Below are positions 1 through 9,258 of a stretch of DNA of 64,000 bases, one piece after another. A model generated the notes under the pieces. The model was not told the DNA's origin. It did no database searches and was given only the letters and a program-made list of their open reading frames with translations. Origin of the DNA: Rhodobiaceae bacterium (GTDB lineage Bacteria; Pseudomonadota; Alphaproteobacteria; RS24); the NCBI GenBank assembly GCA_002721725.1, contig PBLK01000016.1, positions 47,704-111,703 on the forward strand. The letters run 5' to 3'. Numbering within the stretch: the first letter of the stretch is position 1; each line of letters opens with the position of its first letter. The translations under genes and the position numbers were made by a program.

Positions 1-12
1 GGGCACTTCGGT

Positions 13-89
13 GCAGCCTTAGCTCAGTCGGTTAGAGCGCTAGATTGTGGATCTAGAGGTCCCCCGTTCAATTCGGGGAGGCTGTACCA
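13..89 (+). tRNA. tRNA-His (anticodon GTG), CCA encoded
   Basis: Cloverleaf: acceptor GCAGCCT/AGGCTGT, D-arm AGCTCAGTCGGTTAGAGC, anticodon arm CTAGA-TTGTGGA-TCTAG, T-arm CCCCGTTCAATTCGGGG, A73 then CCA. Confidence 0.95.
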
Positions 90-371
90 TTTTCTCTCGC
101 AACAGAATCACTTTGATTTAGTTAGTTAGGGCTTGGCCGGTTCTAGCTCCTCCGACACCCTCAAAGACGTTGAGTTTCTGCCAATTTTCTCGTGTAATAG
201 AAGGCTAATATGAATTTAACAGAAATGAAATAAATGGCTGACAAAAATGGTACCGCTAAAGCAAGGCTGGACCTTCAACTATTGCAATCAAGCGCATTGG
301 GTCTGCCAAAAAAGACCCGTTTCACAGGCGGGAGGTGTTCTTGTCTGTTTGGATCCTAGAGGAGTTTAACT

Positions 372-1367
372 ATGAATAAGTTGCTTATTGGAACGGCCGC
401 GGCCGCTCTGTTTGTATCGCCAGCAGTTGCCGGCCCTTTGGCTGTCACTGTCGGTGGTTATTACAATTCCGTTATATATAGCCAAGATGTCGATGGGACG
501 GACACTCGTGACATTGGTATTCACAATGACGCTGAAATTATCTTCAAAGGTAAAGGTAAAGCGAAAAACGGCATGGAAATCGGTTTTCAGGTCCAGCTTG
601 AAGCTGAGGGTTCCGGCGAAAGTGACCAAATTGATGAAAATTACATCTATGTGAAGGGTGATTTTGGCAAGGTTGAAATAGGCGCTGAAAACAATGCGGC
701 TTATAAGCAGCAAGTTATGGCTCCAAAATTCTTAGGTTGGAAAACTTATGATAACAACTTTAAAACCTGGGCCGAAGTTTCTGATTTCGATAAACCTCAC
801 CTCGATGGCGTAGAAGGTGATGCTCTTAAAATCAATTACTATTCGCCAAAAATTAATGGTTTCCAATTCAGCTATTCACTGACCCCAGATGCCTCCAAAA
901 CTAGCGGTGACACGGCTCTCTATGACGATTCTGGAAAGGGTAGCTCTACTGCGATCGGTGTAAAGTACTCTGGAAAAATCGGCGGTATGAAAGTTAAGGC
1001 ATCTTATGGCATCAATGAACTGGACGAAGACGCTGGGGTAGCCCCACGCGAAGATTCTGCGTTTGGCCTATCCGTAAGCTCAGGCGACGTCACTGTCGGT
1101 GGCACGAGCTTTACCAAAGATGCTAACGGGACAGAAACAAATGTTCTGCACTATGGTATCGCTTACAAGCTGTCCAAAGGCCACACAGTCGGCCTGGGCA
1201 TGCACACTCAAGATAAGGATGGTGGAGCTGACGTCGATATCGTGGCATTGGGTGGAAACATTAAGCTGGGAGCCGGTACTAAACTTACCTACTCCTATGA
1301 AACGGTTGAAGACAGCGTAGATGGCGACAGTACTTTTATGGGCGTTGGTCTCCTCCTTAAATTCTAA
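372..1367 (+). CDS. Outer-membrane porin (Gram-negative porin family)
   Basis: Signal peptide MNKLLIGTAAAALFVSPAVAG, beta-barrel-like repeats (NDAEIIFKGKGKAKNGMEIGFQVQLEAE, GDFGKVEIGAEN), C-terminal ...MGVGLLLKF; GGAG upstream. Confidence 0.85.
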   Translation: MNKLLIGTAAAALFVSPAVAGPLAVTVGGYYNSVIYSQDVDGTDTRDIGIHNDAEIIFKGKGKAKNGMEIGFQVQLEAEGSGESDQIDENYIYVKGDFGKVEIGAENNAAYKQQVMAPKFLGWKTYDNNFKTWAEVSDFDKPHLDGVEGDALKINYYSPKINGFQFSYSLTPDASKTSGDTALYDDSGKGSSTAIGVKYSGKIGGMKVKASYGINELDEDAGVAPREDSAFGLSVSSGDVTVGGTSFTKDANGTETNVLHYGIAYKLSKGHTVGLGMHTQDKDGGADVDIVALGGNIKLGAGTKLTYSYETVEDSVDGDSTFMGVGLLLKF

Positions 1368-1391
1368 ACTCCTCGGAGCTAAGACTTCGCG

Positions 1392-1420
1392 ATGGCGGGG
1401 CTTAGGCCCCGCCATTTTTT
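1392..1420 (+). terminator. Rho-independent terminator of the porin gene
   Basis: Perfect hairpin ATGGCGGGGC-TTAG-GCCCCGCCAT followed by TTTTT, 25 nt after the porin stop. Confidence 0.9.
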
Positions 1421-1469
1421 GCTACACCGTAGCCAAAATGGCATGGCCTGATTTACGAGTAATTAAAGA

Positions 1470-2771
1470 TCAAAGCGCTGATGTCGCTTCAGCAATCTTC
1501 AAATCTTCTCTCAGATTTCGACCCGCCCAGAAATAATGAAAACAGCCCCACAGATTTAGGGAGACCACGGCAATTAGGGCATAGCGCAAGCCGTCTAGGC
1601 CATAATCGGCAGAGAAATAATCGGATAAAATGCCGACCAATTGCGGCCCGAATCCGAGGCCGACAATATTGATGCAGAATAATAAGAGCGCCGAGCCGAG
1701 GGCGCGCCGCGCCGGTGGCAATAGGCTTTGATTGAGGGCAAAGCTGACCGACAGATAAAAGCCGCCAAAGAAAGATGTAATGCTGGTCAAGATAATCGCC
1801 GTCAGCAAATCGGTGGTCAGATAATACCAAATGGCAATCGGCAATATCGCTAATTTGACACCGGCAGTGAGCCAGACATACATGCGCTTGTCGCGCTGCG
1901 CTAAACGGTCGGCCAGCCAGCCTCCCGATAATGTGCCGATACCGCCAATCGCGCCGCCAATCAGCGCCAATAAAGTTCCGGTTTCACCGGCTGATAGGCC
2001 GAGAATGCGACGGAAGTAAACGCCGTTCCAATAAAGCGCACCATAGCCGACAAACACCACCAAAGTGGTGCCGATAACGATATGGCGCAGGCTCGGTATC
2101 GCCATCATGATTTTGAACGTGTCCCATACTTCCGCGAATATGTTTTCCGGCATAGGTTTGGGCGCTTGCATGCGAGCTGGTTCTTTGACGGTGAAAAACA
2201 TTAAGAGGCCGAGAATAACGCCCGGCAGGCCAACAACAAAAAACGCGATGCGCCAGCCATACCATTCGTCAATCCAGCCGCCGACCAGAAAGCCCAATAG
2301 CACACCGATATTGATCCCTGCTGCGTATATGCCCATAGCGGTGGCCCGCTTCTCCGGCGGGTAAAGGTCGGAAATCATCGAATGGCTGGGCGGGCTGGAA
2401 CCGGCCTCGCCGATACCGACGCCGATACGCGCCAATGCCAACTGCAGATAAGACCCGGCCAAACCGCAGAGCGCTGTCATGCCTGACCAGACAATCACCG
2501 ATATGGCGATGATATTGCGTCGCGAATAGCGGTCAGCCAAAATGGCGATTGGAATCCCCAGAGTGGCGTAAAAAATGGCGAAGCTTAGTCCAATGAGAAA
2601 ACCCAATTGGGTATCCGACAACATCAGCTCCAATTTAATGCTTTCGGCTAAAATTGACACAATTTGCCGATCAACATGGCTTGAGGCATAAATCGCTACC
2701 AGCATGGCCAGCGTATAATTACGAGTTTTATTCGAAATAACCGGACTACTGTCTGCTTGTGCGCTCATCAT
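1470..2771 (-). CDS. MFS transporter (Spinster-like)
   Basis: 12-TM MFS architecture: HVDRQIVSILAESIKLELMLSDTQLGFLIGLSFAIFYATLGIPIAILADRYSRRNIIAISVIVWSGMTALCGLA, GEAGSSPPSHSMISDLYPPEKRATAMGIYAAG. Confidence 0.85.
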   Translation of the reverse strand: MMSAQADSSPVISNKTRNYTLAMLVAIYASSHVDRQIVSILAESIKLELMLSDTQLGFLIGLSFAIFYATLGIPIAILADRYSRRNIIAISVIVWSGMTALCGLAGSYLQLALARIGVGIGEAGSSPPSHSMISDLYPPEKRATAMGIYAAGINIGVLLGFLVGGWIDEWYGWRIAFFVVGLPGVILGLLMFFTVKEPARMQAPKPMPENIFAEVWDTFKIMMAIPSLRHIVIGTTLVVFVGYGALYWNGVYFRRILGLSAGETGTLLALIGGAIGGIGTLSGGWLADRLAQRDKRMYVWLTAGVKLAILPIAIWYYLTTDLLTAIILTSITSFFGGFYLSVSFALNQSLLPPARRALGSALLLFCINIVGLGFGPQLVGILSDYFSADYGLDGLRYALIAVVSLNLWGCFHYFWAGRNLREDLKIAEATSAL

Positions 2772-2819
2772 GTTTCCCCCATTGGCAAAACAATATGTCA
2801 GAAGAGCGGCTTTTGCGAG

Positions 2820-4118
2820 TTAGAAATAATAGGCGAGGCGCAAACGGACTGAGTCTTCATCGGCCAAAGCGGCGGCAAAAGCGTCTTTCACGCCATCAGC
2901 AGTCGCACCAACCTTGTCTTGAAAGCGGGCTTCCAATATAGCTTTGAAACTGCGACCAAGGCGGCGTTCGGCCTCTAATGAGAGCGATGCGCTGTCCGTG
3001 TCGAGGTCAATCAGCCCACCAAACAAAATGGCGGTAGATTGCGGGTCATTGGCCGTCCAGCGTAGGCCGATGCCGATATCATTGCCGAAGGGATGCGGCG
3101 CATCGTTCTTGCGCTCGTCATACATATATTCGGCAACGAGCCCCAAATCTGTGCCACTATCGAACAAGTTGTAGAATGTATATTCGATGCCACCTGTGGC
3201 GCGGCTCACATCAACCTCTTGCAGCGCCATGCGCAAGCTCGGCTGATTGTTGAATTGCGGGTCGGGTAAATAACGGTTCTCGGTCGCTTGCGTCGCTTCC
3301 AATTTCAAAAGCCAAGGCCCTAAAGTGGCCTGCACATCAAGACCGGCCTGCTGTAAAAAGGCGTAATGCGCTTGCAGCATGGGCAATCCATTGGCCAATC
3401 CGCTAACTTCGGGTGGAAAAGGCACAACCAATTGCGGTTCTCGCGAAGTCCCGTCAAACCAAGACAGGCCGATATCAAACGGGCCAAGATTATTTTGATA
3501 GCGCAGCGCATAATCATTCGTGCGCCGTCCCTCGCCGCTTTCAAAATGACTGGTATTGTCATCAACAATAAACCCGGCGTTTGGGCGCCCAGCGACGGGG
3601 TCATAGTATTGACGAATGCGGAAAAATGGCAGGAAGTATGAAGTCAGAGTTCCATAATTGCTGGCATAAGAAAACTTGACCATTGGCTGACCGAGTTTTT
3701 GCTCGCCGTCAACGCTTTCGACATTGTCGGTTTGGTTGATAATGTCCACCAAATGAAGAAATTCCGTAACACCCCAAAATTCTTTATCGACGCCAACAGT
3801 GGCTTCGAAGGAGCCATTTACATAGCGATATTTGGCTTCGCGCAAATCGCCATGACTACGCTCATGGTCATATCGGTCAAAACGTGCAAAAGGTGCGATG
3901 ATAACGGCGTGGCGCCCTGATGGTGAAAAAAAGCCAAGCTCAAATTCACCAGCTAAGGCGGGGAAAGTGTCCTCCATATCTTTGTGACGTGCTTCTTTGG
4001 GGAAATGGCGCAGTTCCAATTCCATACTGCCTTCGAAATCAATATCGAGCGCGGCGACAGATCCGCCATACAATACCAAGCATGCGGTTAGACTTCCGAT
4101 GAATGGCCGTCCCGCCAT
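2820..4118 (-). CDS. Predicted outer-membrane beta-barrel protein (DUF1302/alginate-export-like)
   Basis: N-terminal signal peptide, alternating amphipathic strands, EFWGVTEFLHLVDIINQTD motif, terminal aromatic (RLRLAYYF). Confidence 0.6.
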   Translation of the reverse strand: MAGRPFIGSLTACLVLYGGSVAALDIDFEGSMELELRHFPKEARHKDMEDTFPALAGEFELGFFSPSGRHAVIIAPFARFDRYDHERSHGDLREAKYRYVNGSFEATVGVDKEFWGVTEFLHLVDIINQTDNVESVDGEQKLGQPMVKFSYASNYGTLTSYFLPFFRIRQYYDPVAGRPNAGFIVDDNTSHFESGEGRRTNDYALRYQNNLGPFDIGLSWFDGTSREPQLVVPFPPEVSGLANGLPMLQAHYAFLQQAGLDVQATLGPWLLKLEATQATENRYLPDPQFNNQPSLRMALQEVDVSRATGGIEYTFYNLFDSGTDLGLVAEYMYDERKNDAPHPFGNDIGIGLRWTANDPQSTAILFGGLIDLDTDSASLSLEAERRLGRSFKAILEARFQDKVGATADGVKDAFAAALADEDSVRLRLAYYF

Positions 4119-4120
4119 AT

Positions 4121-4945
4121 TTAACGTGCTCGTTTCAAGCTGTTCTGAGTAAAATCTTTTGCCGACAGACCGGTGCGGAAAGCAAAACCTTCCCAGCGCA
4201 GAAGTGTGGTTTTCTTAGTCACGTGATTTTGCATGAACAATTCATGGGCGCGCCAATACTTATCCAAATATTGTTGGTAGTCGCCAAACGTCAACGTTTT
4301 CAGTAGCGCATCTTTGCGGTCATAATATACAACTTTGCGGCTCTGATAATGGGTTGTATCGGTCCATGCCACGGTGCGCGTATAGCCTGAATGTTTATAA
4401 AGAGGGCGGCGTTCAACAACATGACAAGTCAAATCACCGCAAGGTTCATCGCGCAGCCATTTATAACTAAACTTGCCGACTTCTTGAGACGAGAAATCCT
4501 CGAATGCAAATTCAGACCCCATAAAAGGGCCCGATTTATTGACCGAGCTGATGCGTTTGACGCGTTTCAGCGCGGGAAGATACATCCATTGTTCATCCGG
4601 GTCGAGAATATGCGCATAGGTTAGCATGGCGGTACCTGAAATATCCGCCGGTTCGTCAAAAATCATCATCGACCAATCACCATCTGTTACATCTTTATTT
4701 TCCAACGTATTGAAACGCAAACGCCGTTCGCTCTCATCGCCATTGGCATTTGTCAAAATCATTTCCATTTCGCTGGTGGTATCGCCAAAGCCGAGATTGG
4801 TGGCATCAGTTATTTCGGCAATCGCCTTGCCGCGTGCCTCAGGTTCGTTTGTGCCGGGCAGGTCTGCCCTTTCGGCCAAAGCGGACTGCGGTAATAGTAA
4901 CGCGGCTAGGGTGGCAAAGTGGATCAAATTCCCGTTCAAAGACAT
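4121..4945 (-). CDS. Outer-membrane lipoprotein-sorting (LolA-like) protein
   Basis: Signal peptide MSLNGNLIHFATLAALLLPQSALA; SEMEMILTNANGDESERRLRFNTLE, MFDEPADISGTAMLTYAHILDPDEQWMYLPALKRVKRISSVNKSGPFMGSEFAFEDF typical of LolA-like family proteins next to RND exporters. Start chosen at MSLNGN. Confidence 0.75.
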   Translation of the reverse strand: MSLNGNLIHFATLAALLLPQSALAERADLPGTNEPEARGKAIAEITDATNLGFGDTTSEMEMILTNANGDESERRLRFNTLENKDVTDGDWSMMIFDEPADISGTAMLTYAHILDPDEQWMYLPALKRVKRISSVNKSGPFMGSEFAFEDFSSQEVGKFSYKWLRDEPCGDLTCHVVERRPLYKHSGYTRTVAWTDTTHYQSRKVVYYDRKDALLKTLTFGDYQQYLDKYWRAHELFMQNHVTKKTTLLRWEGFAFRTGLSAKDFTQNSLKRAR

Positions 4946-4968
4946 GTTTGGTCTCCTTTTTAAATCAA

Positions 4969-7329
4969 TCATTCAGCCGCTTGCCCAAGCGGCTCTTGGG
5001 TCGGCTCATTGGGGCGCATTGGGGCATTGGGGTCACCGCGCCCGTCAATCCACATCAATAAGGCGGGGAGCAAAAGAAAATCCAATATCAATGCCGTTAA
5101 AATGGTCAATGCAACAACCCGACCCAGCATGGCATTAATCAGGAAGGGCGATAGGGTCAGTACCATAAAGCCGGCAATCAGCACAAAGCTGCAAACCCAC
5201 AGCGCCGTGCCAACCATCATAAAGCTATAGCGCACGCTTTCGACCGATGAGTAATTCAGGTCAAAACGGGCATGGCGATATTTCGACAACATATGCACGG
5301 TGGCATCGACAATCAGCCCAATGGCCGTGGCCCCGACAAAGGCCGTCCAAAAGCCGACTTCATATGTGTAAAGCGAGAAAAAGCCCATAGCAACGGCCGG
5401 CGGGGCAATATTCGGTATCAGGCTGATAAGACCCAAACGCAAGCTTCTGAGCGCCAGCATGAGACAGCCTGAGATGAGGACAAAAGCAATCAATGTGCCG
5501 ACCGTCATGGCTCTGAAATTGCGTTCACCAATATAAGAGAACATGACGGCTTGGCCGGAAGGCTCGACATGCATACGTTCGGGCGTATTGGCGCTCAGCC
5601 ATTCAAGGGCCCTTGCGCGCAAGGCCTTTACCTCGGCGGTTGATGCATCATCCAATGTCACGACCATACGCGAAGCTGACTTATCGACATTGAGTTGGTC
5701 GTTTAAATCCAACCCATATGGCAATGACATTTCATAAAGCAGGACATATTGCGCTGCCAATTCACGGTTTTCTGGTACCGCGTAGAAAGCCTCGCGGTCA
5801 CCGTTGAAAGAGCGATTGATGCGTTTAACGACATCGGAGAAAGAGGCCACGTGCACCACTTCCGGTTGCGCACGCAGCCATGTGGCGAAAGCATTTAAAT
5901 CGGCCAAATATTCGGGATCGGAAATGCCACCAATACCGGGGCTTTCTAGCGAGTAATTGACGATATAAATGCCAGTCAGATTGTCAGCTGCCCAATCAGA
6001 GGCTTTGCGGAAATCTACCCGTTCATCAAAATATTCGACAAAGCGGTCATTAAAGGTCAAGCGCGGCAGCATTGCGGTGCCGATAAAGGTGATTGCCAGC
6101 ATGGCCAACATAAGCGGGCGCCTTTTAGCAATCACCATATTAGCCATCCATTCCATCGAGCGGCTTTGCCGATCAACTGCAGGGCTAGGTCGCATCGGCA
6201 AAATCGTCAAAAGAGCTGGAAATAATGACATTGATAAAATCCAAGCATAAATGGCCCCAATACCGGCAAAAGTGCCTAGGTCGCGATAGGGAGGTGCATC
6301 AGAGAAATTAAGCGAGAATAGTCCGATGGCTGTAGTCACCGAGGTCAAGAACACCGCTTGCGCGTTAATGTCGAGGCTCTCAATAATTGCATCTCTTTTG
6401 GATTGCCCGCGCCCCTGCGCGACCAAAGCGGTTATAAGTATATGTACACAATCAGCCACCGCGACTGTAAGGATAATGGTCGGTGCGCCGGAGGCCGGTG
6501 GTGACAAGGGCATACCTAACCAGCCGCCGGTGCCCATGGCCATGCCGGCCGATAGGGTCACGACAATCATTGCTGCCAAAGTGGCAAATAGTTTGCGCGT
6601 GGTCGCAATCAATACCAGCGCGATGATAACAAACATGGTCGGGGTCAGGGTCGTCAAATCGCTTTGCGCAGCCTCCGAGAACGCATTGGATAGCAACTGC
6701 GAACCGGTTAACTCAATTCTGATATCGGGGTACTTGGCCCGCATTTCTTCATGAATGGCACGTGCCTTGCTGACGATTTCATTAGTAGCCACTGTGTCGT
6801 CAATTGGAGGACGAAGCGAGACCAGAACCGCCGCAGTTTTCTTATCGAGCGATAGTAACCGCCCGGCTAAGAGCGGCTCTTTTAAAATTGTTTCCTCAAT
6901 ATAGGCAATGCGCTGGTCATTAATATCGGTTGGGTCTGGCACTAGCGCGCGGACTTCCAAATCATCCTCACCAATGGCACGGGTATTTTGGAAATTGGTC
7001 AGACTATCAACACGGGTTGAAAACGGCACTTGCCAGCCTGCTTCAGTCAGTTCATAGGCCAAATTGAGCGCTTCACGGCTCGTTGCATCGCTGCCATTTT
7101 GGGGCTGATAAACAAATATAATCGTATCGGGGCTTGAATAGGTGCGTTCCAACTCTTCAAATGCCGTCAGATACGGATTTTCATCGGTAAAGAAATAACG
7201 ATAATCATTGGTGAAACGCAGGTTCTGTCCACCTGCAAGTGCAACAACAGCCAAAAGAAGAGATAAAACTATAACGATAAATGGATGGCGGGTAACAAAA
7301 ACGCCATATTGATGCATTGTGAACGGCAT
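4969..7329 (-). CDS. RND-superfamily/MMPL exporter
   Basis: MMPL/SSD-like architecture with two TM bundles (GATAIGLIVDATVHMLSKYRHARFD; ILTVAVADCVHILITALVAQGRGQSKRDAIIESLD). Start chosen at MPFTMHQYG; 3' end overlaps the region of the next gene's upstream ORF start. Confidence 0.85.
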   Translation of the reverse strand: MPFTMHQYGVFVTRHPFIVIVLSLLLAVVALAGGQNLRFTNDYRYFFTDENPYLTAFEELERTYSSPDTIIFVYQPQNGSDATSREALNLAYELTEAGWQVPFSTRVDSLTNFQNTRAIGEDDLEVRALVPDPTDINDQRIAYIEETILKEPLLAGRLLSLDKKTAAVLVSLRPPIDDTVATNEIVSKARAIHEEMRAKYPDIRIELTGSQLLSNAFSEAAQSDLTTLTPTMFVIIALVLIATTRKLFATLAAMIVVTLSAGMAMGTGGWLGMPLSPPASGAPTIILTVAVADCVHILITALVAQGRGQSKRDAIIESLDINAQAVFLTSVTTAIGLFSLNFSDAPPYRDLGTFAGIGAIYAWILSMSLFPALLTILPMRPSPAVDRQSRSMEWMANMVIAKRRPLMLAMLAITFIGTAMLPRLTFNDRFVEYFDERVDFRKASDWAADNLTGIYIVNYSLESPGIGGISDPEYLADLNAFATWLRAQPEVVHVASFSDVVKRINRSFNGDREAFYAVPENRELAAQYVLLYEMSLPYGLDLNDQLNVDKSASRMVVTLDDASTAEVKALRARALEWLSANTPERMHVEPSGQAVMFSYIGERNFRAMTVGTLIAFVLISGCLMLALRSLRLGLISLIPNIAPPAVAMGFFSLYTYEVGFWTAFVGATAIGLIVDATVHMLSKYRHARFDLNYSSVESVRYSFMMVGTALWVCSFVLIAGFMVLTLSPFLINAMLGRVVALTILTALILDFLLLPALLMWIDGRGDPNAPMRPNEPTQEPLGQAAE

Positions 7330-7412
7330 GGGAGTCCTTTTCTTTTCGACGAGATATAGGGCATCCCCACCTTCTCTCAACCTCATTGACCTCAAAAAAG
7401 TAGGCGGGTGGT

Positions 7413-7435
7413 GTATCGTTAAATTTTAACGATAC
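7413..7435. promoter_or_regulatory. 23-nt inverted repeat, candidate operator of the MMPL operon
   Basis: GTATCGTTAAA-T-TTTAACGATAC: 11-bp perfect arms around one central base, 84 nt upstream of the MMPL start. Confidence 0.6.
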
Positions 7436-7561
7436 CTCAAATTGCGTTGCGTTGACATATCTCAAAACTTTTCAAAGCATTTCCATGCTAGGGCCAAAGA
7501 ATTTCGGAATCGGTATGAATTTTTAAATCCATTAAACTAAACGGCGCGTATATTAGTTATT

Positions 7562-7643
7562 ATCACACCGAATGTGATCAAGTGCTCTCCTCCCCCCTCA
7601 TTGGAGACACTTTAGCCCCGTCGCTTAGCGACGGGGCTTTCTT
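7562..7643 (+). ncRNA. Candidate small RNA with anti-SD-like C-rich loop and intrinsic terminator
   Basis: Three consecutive hairpins: ATCACA-CCGAA-TGTGAT; GTG(c)TCTCC-TCCCCCCTCATT-GGAGACAC; AGCCCCGTCGC-TTA-GCGACGGGGCT followed by TTCTT. TATATT box at 7550-7555. No CDS on this strand here. Confidence 0.55.
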
Positions 7644-8277
7644 ATGTCGTTAAAAGAGCTTGCAAAGCAGCCTGCCGAGCTGCAGCTCTGTCCTTTTGAG
7701 CGATCGCTGCAGTCAAGCGTCGATAAGCTTCTAGCGGCGGCTGGCCGCCGCGCTGCTTTACGCCAAAATCAGCCAGAGGCAGGGCGGCAATGGCGAAATC
7801 ATTGGCGGCAGCGTGGTAAAACGCGGTCAAAAAGTTCATCTCAGACGGGAAATCTGAGGTTTGCTGCAAAGTGCGAAGAGCTTCTTGCAAGGCGTTATTG
7901 GCATTGTCATTGGCGCGGGCGGCAGCTAAAGCTGCCAAAGTTGGCTCCAGGGCAAGCCGTATATCAAAGGCATCATTTAATAAATCATACTTATTATTTG
8001 TATTTTCTACTTCGTTCAGCCATTTGAGTACATCTTTATCCCAGATTGCCCAATTTTGGCGCGCTGCAACATGGGTTCCTCGTCTGGGGGCAGCTTCAAT
8101 CAGACCTTTGCCGCCTAAAAGGCGCAAGGATTCGCGAATGACTGTGCGCGATACTTCAAACTCGGCGCACAATTTGATATCGCTTGGAAATTTATGGTTT
8201 TCCGGCCATTCACCACTAAATATGCGGGCCGCCAAGGCGGCAGCAACCCGTTCGGTATGGCGTAAAGCAGAAACCAT
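7642..8277 (-). CDS. GntR-family transcriptional regulator (FadR subfamily)
   Basis: wHTH: FPSDIKLCAEFEVSRTVIRESLRLLGGKGLIEAAPRRGTHVA, followed by an FCD-like helical domain. Confidence 0.85.
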   Translation of the reverse strand: MVSALRHTERVAAALAARIFSGEWPENHKFPSDIKLCAEFEVSRTVIRESLRLLGGKGLIEAAPRRGTHVAARQNWAIWDKDVLKWLNEVENTNNKYDLLNDAFDIRLALEPTLAALAAARANDNANNALQEALRTLQQTSDFPSEMNFLTAFYHAAANDFAIAALPLADFGVKQRGGQPPLEAYRRLTAAIAQKDRAAARQAALQALLTT

Positions 8278-8324
8278 TCGACAGGTTTGACTTATTTCAT
8301 ATAAAAAGTCAACAAATAGTAGTA

Positions 8325-9113
8325 TTAAATAATATTAGTTCCGCGTTCGGTAAGGAGATATTTGAGAAATTCGCGATAACGGTCGAGGCGGTCGCTATCC
8401 GTCACGGCGTTTTCAAAGTATTTTTGCTGTATTTGCTTCAAATCATCTTCGAATTTCAGTATTTTGATTTCCATTTCGTCGCGCAGCAGAGTGTTTTGGC
8501 TTTCTAATTGCTGCAAATGTTCAGAAATGGCTACTTTGCGTTCTGCTGTTTCCTGGTTCAACTGCTCCACTTGCTCGCGCATGGCGGCTACCACCGAGTC
8601 GCGCGCTGCCGTCATTTGGGCCAGCATTTCCTGATTGTTTGCCCCATGAATAATATTGCCGGTGCGAATTTCGGCCAGAGTGTCTTGCATACGCAAAGTT
8701 AAATCGGCCAATTGGCTGTCGGCGCGAACCTCACGGCCAATTTCATTATTGATCGGGGCCGAGGTCCCGAAATCAATATCTGGCGCTGGCCCGAAAGGCT
8801 CTTCCTCGACTTCCCCGCTATCTTGCCCCAACTCAGCCGCAATGGCGGCATCCAAATCATCTGTTAAATCATCGGGTAACAAATTTTCTTCGGGCGTATC
8901 TGTTGTTGAGTTCATCGTTGTATTTTTTGTTGTCGCTTCTGCTGCGACTTCTGCCGCGCTTACAGGAAGCGCGGCGCCATCATCACGAGCCTCTTGTTTG
9001 ATTTTAGCGCCTTGCGCTGGTGTATCACCAACCGGATCGGCATCCAAAATCGCATTGATGGCATCGGCAATTTCGGCCATGCGCCGAATCTCGCTTTCTT
9101 CATCCGCCATCAA
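8325..9113 (-). CDS. Hypothetical coiled-coil/acidic protein
   Basis: Long ORF with good coding character; acidic low-complexity N-terminus then coiled coil (REQVEQLNQETAERKVAISEHLQQLESQNTLLRDEMEIKILKFEDDLKQIQQKY). Confidence 0.6.
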   Translation of the reverse strand: MMADEESEIRRMAEIADAINAILDADPVGDTPAQGAKIKQEARDDGAALPVSAAEVAAEATTKNTTMNSTTDTPEENLLPDDLTDDLDAAIAAELGQDSGEVEEEPFGPAPDIDFGTSAPINNEIGREVRADSQLADLTLRMQDTLAEIRTGNIIHGANNQEMLAQMTAARDSVVAAMREQVEQLNQETAERKVAISEHLQQLESQNTLLRDEMEIKILKFEDDLKQIQQKYFENAVTDSDRLDRYREFLKYLLTERGTNII

Positions 9114-9258
9114 TTCGTCTCCTATTATTTTTAGAACAACCCAAATGGCATGGGGGCAAAATGCATTTGTCCTATACCGAATCTCAATATCACTTTACAA
9201 TAATGGCAGGAAATGACCATGACCGCTGCAAAAAATTTTGGAAAAGCGTGACATTTTT

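Noticed and set aside
366-713. Antisense and overlapping ORFs throughout the track (for example 366-713 minus, 12099-12848 minus, 51040-51903 plus)
   Set aside because: They lie opposite or out of frame with genes having clear family motifs, and their translations look like frame-shadow sequence without domains.
3030-3040. Second ops-like string GGCGGTAGATT
   Set aside because: Lies antisense within the outer-membrane barrel gene, lacks the expected pyrimidine after GGTAG, and is not in a leader; treated as chance.
5007-5032. Short tandem repeat CATTGGGG(CG) in the 3' end of the MMPL gene
   Set aside because: Only three imperfect copies coding a Pro/Asn-rich tail; insufficient to claim phase variation.
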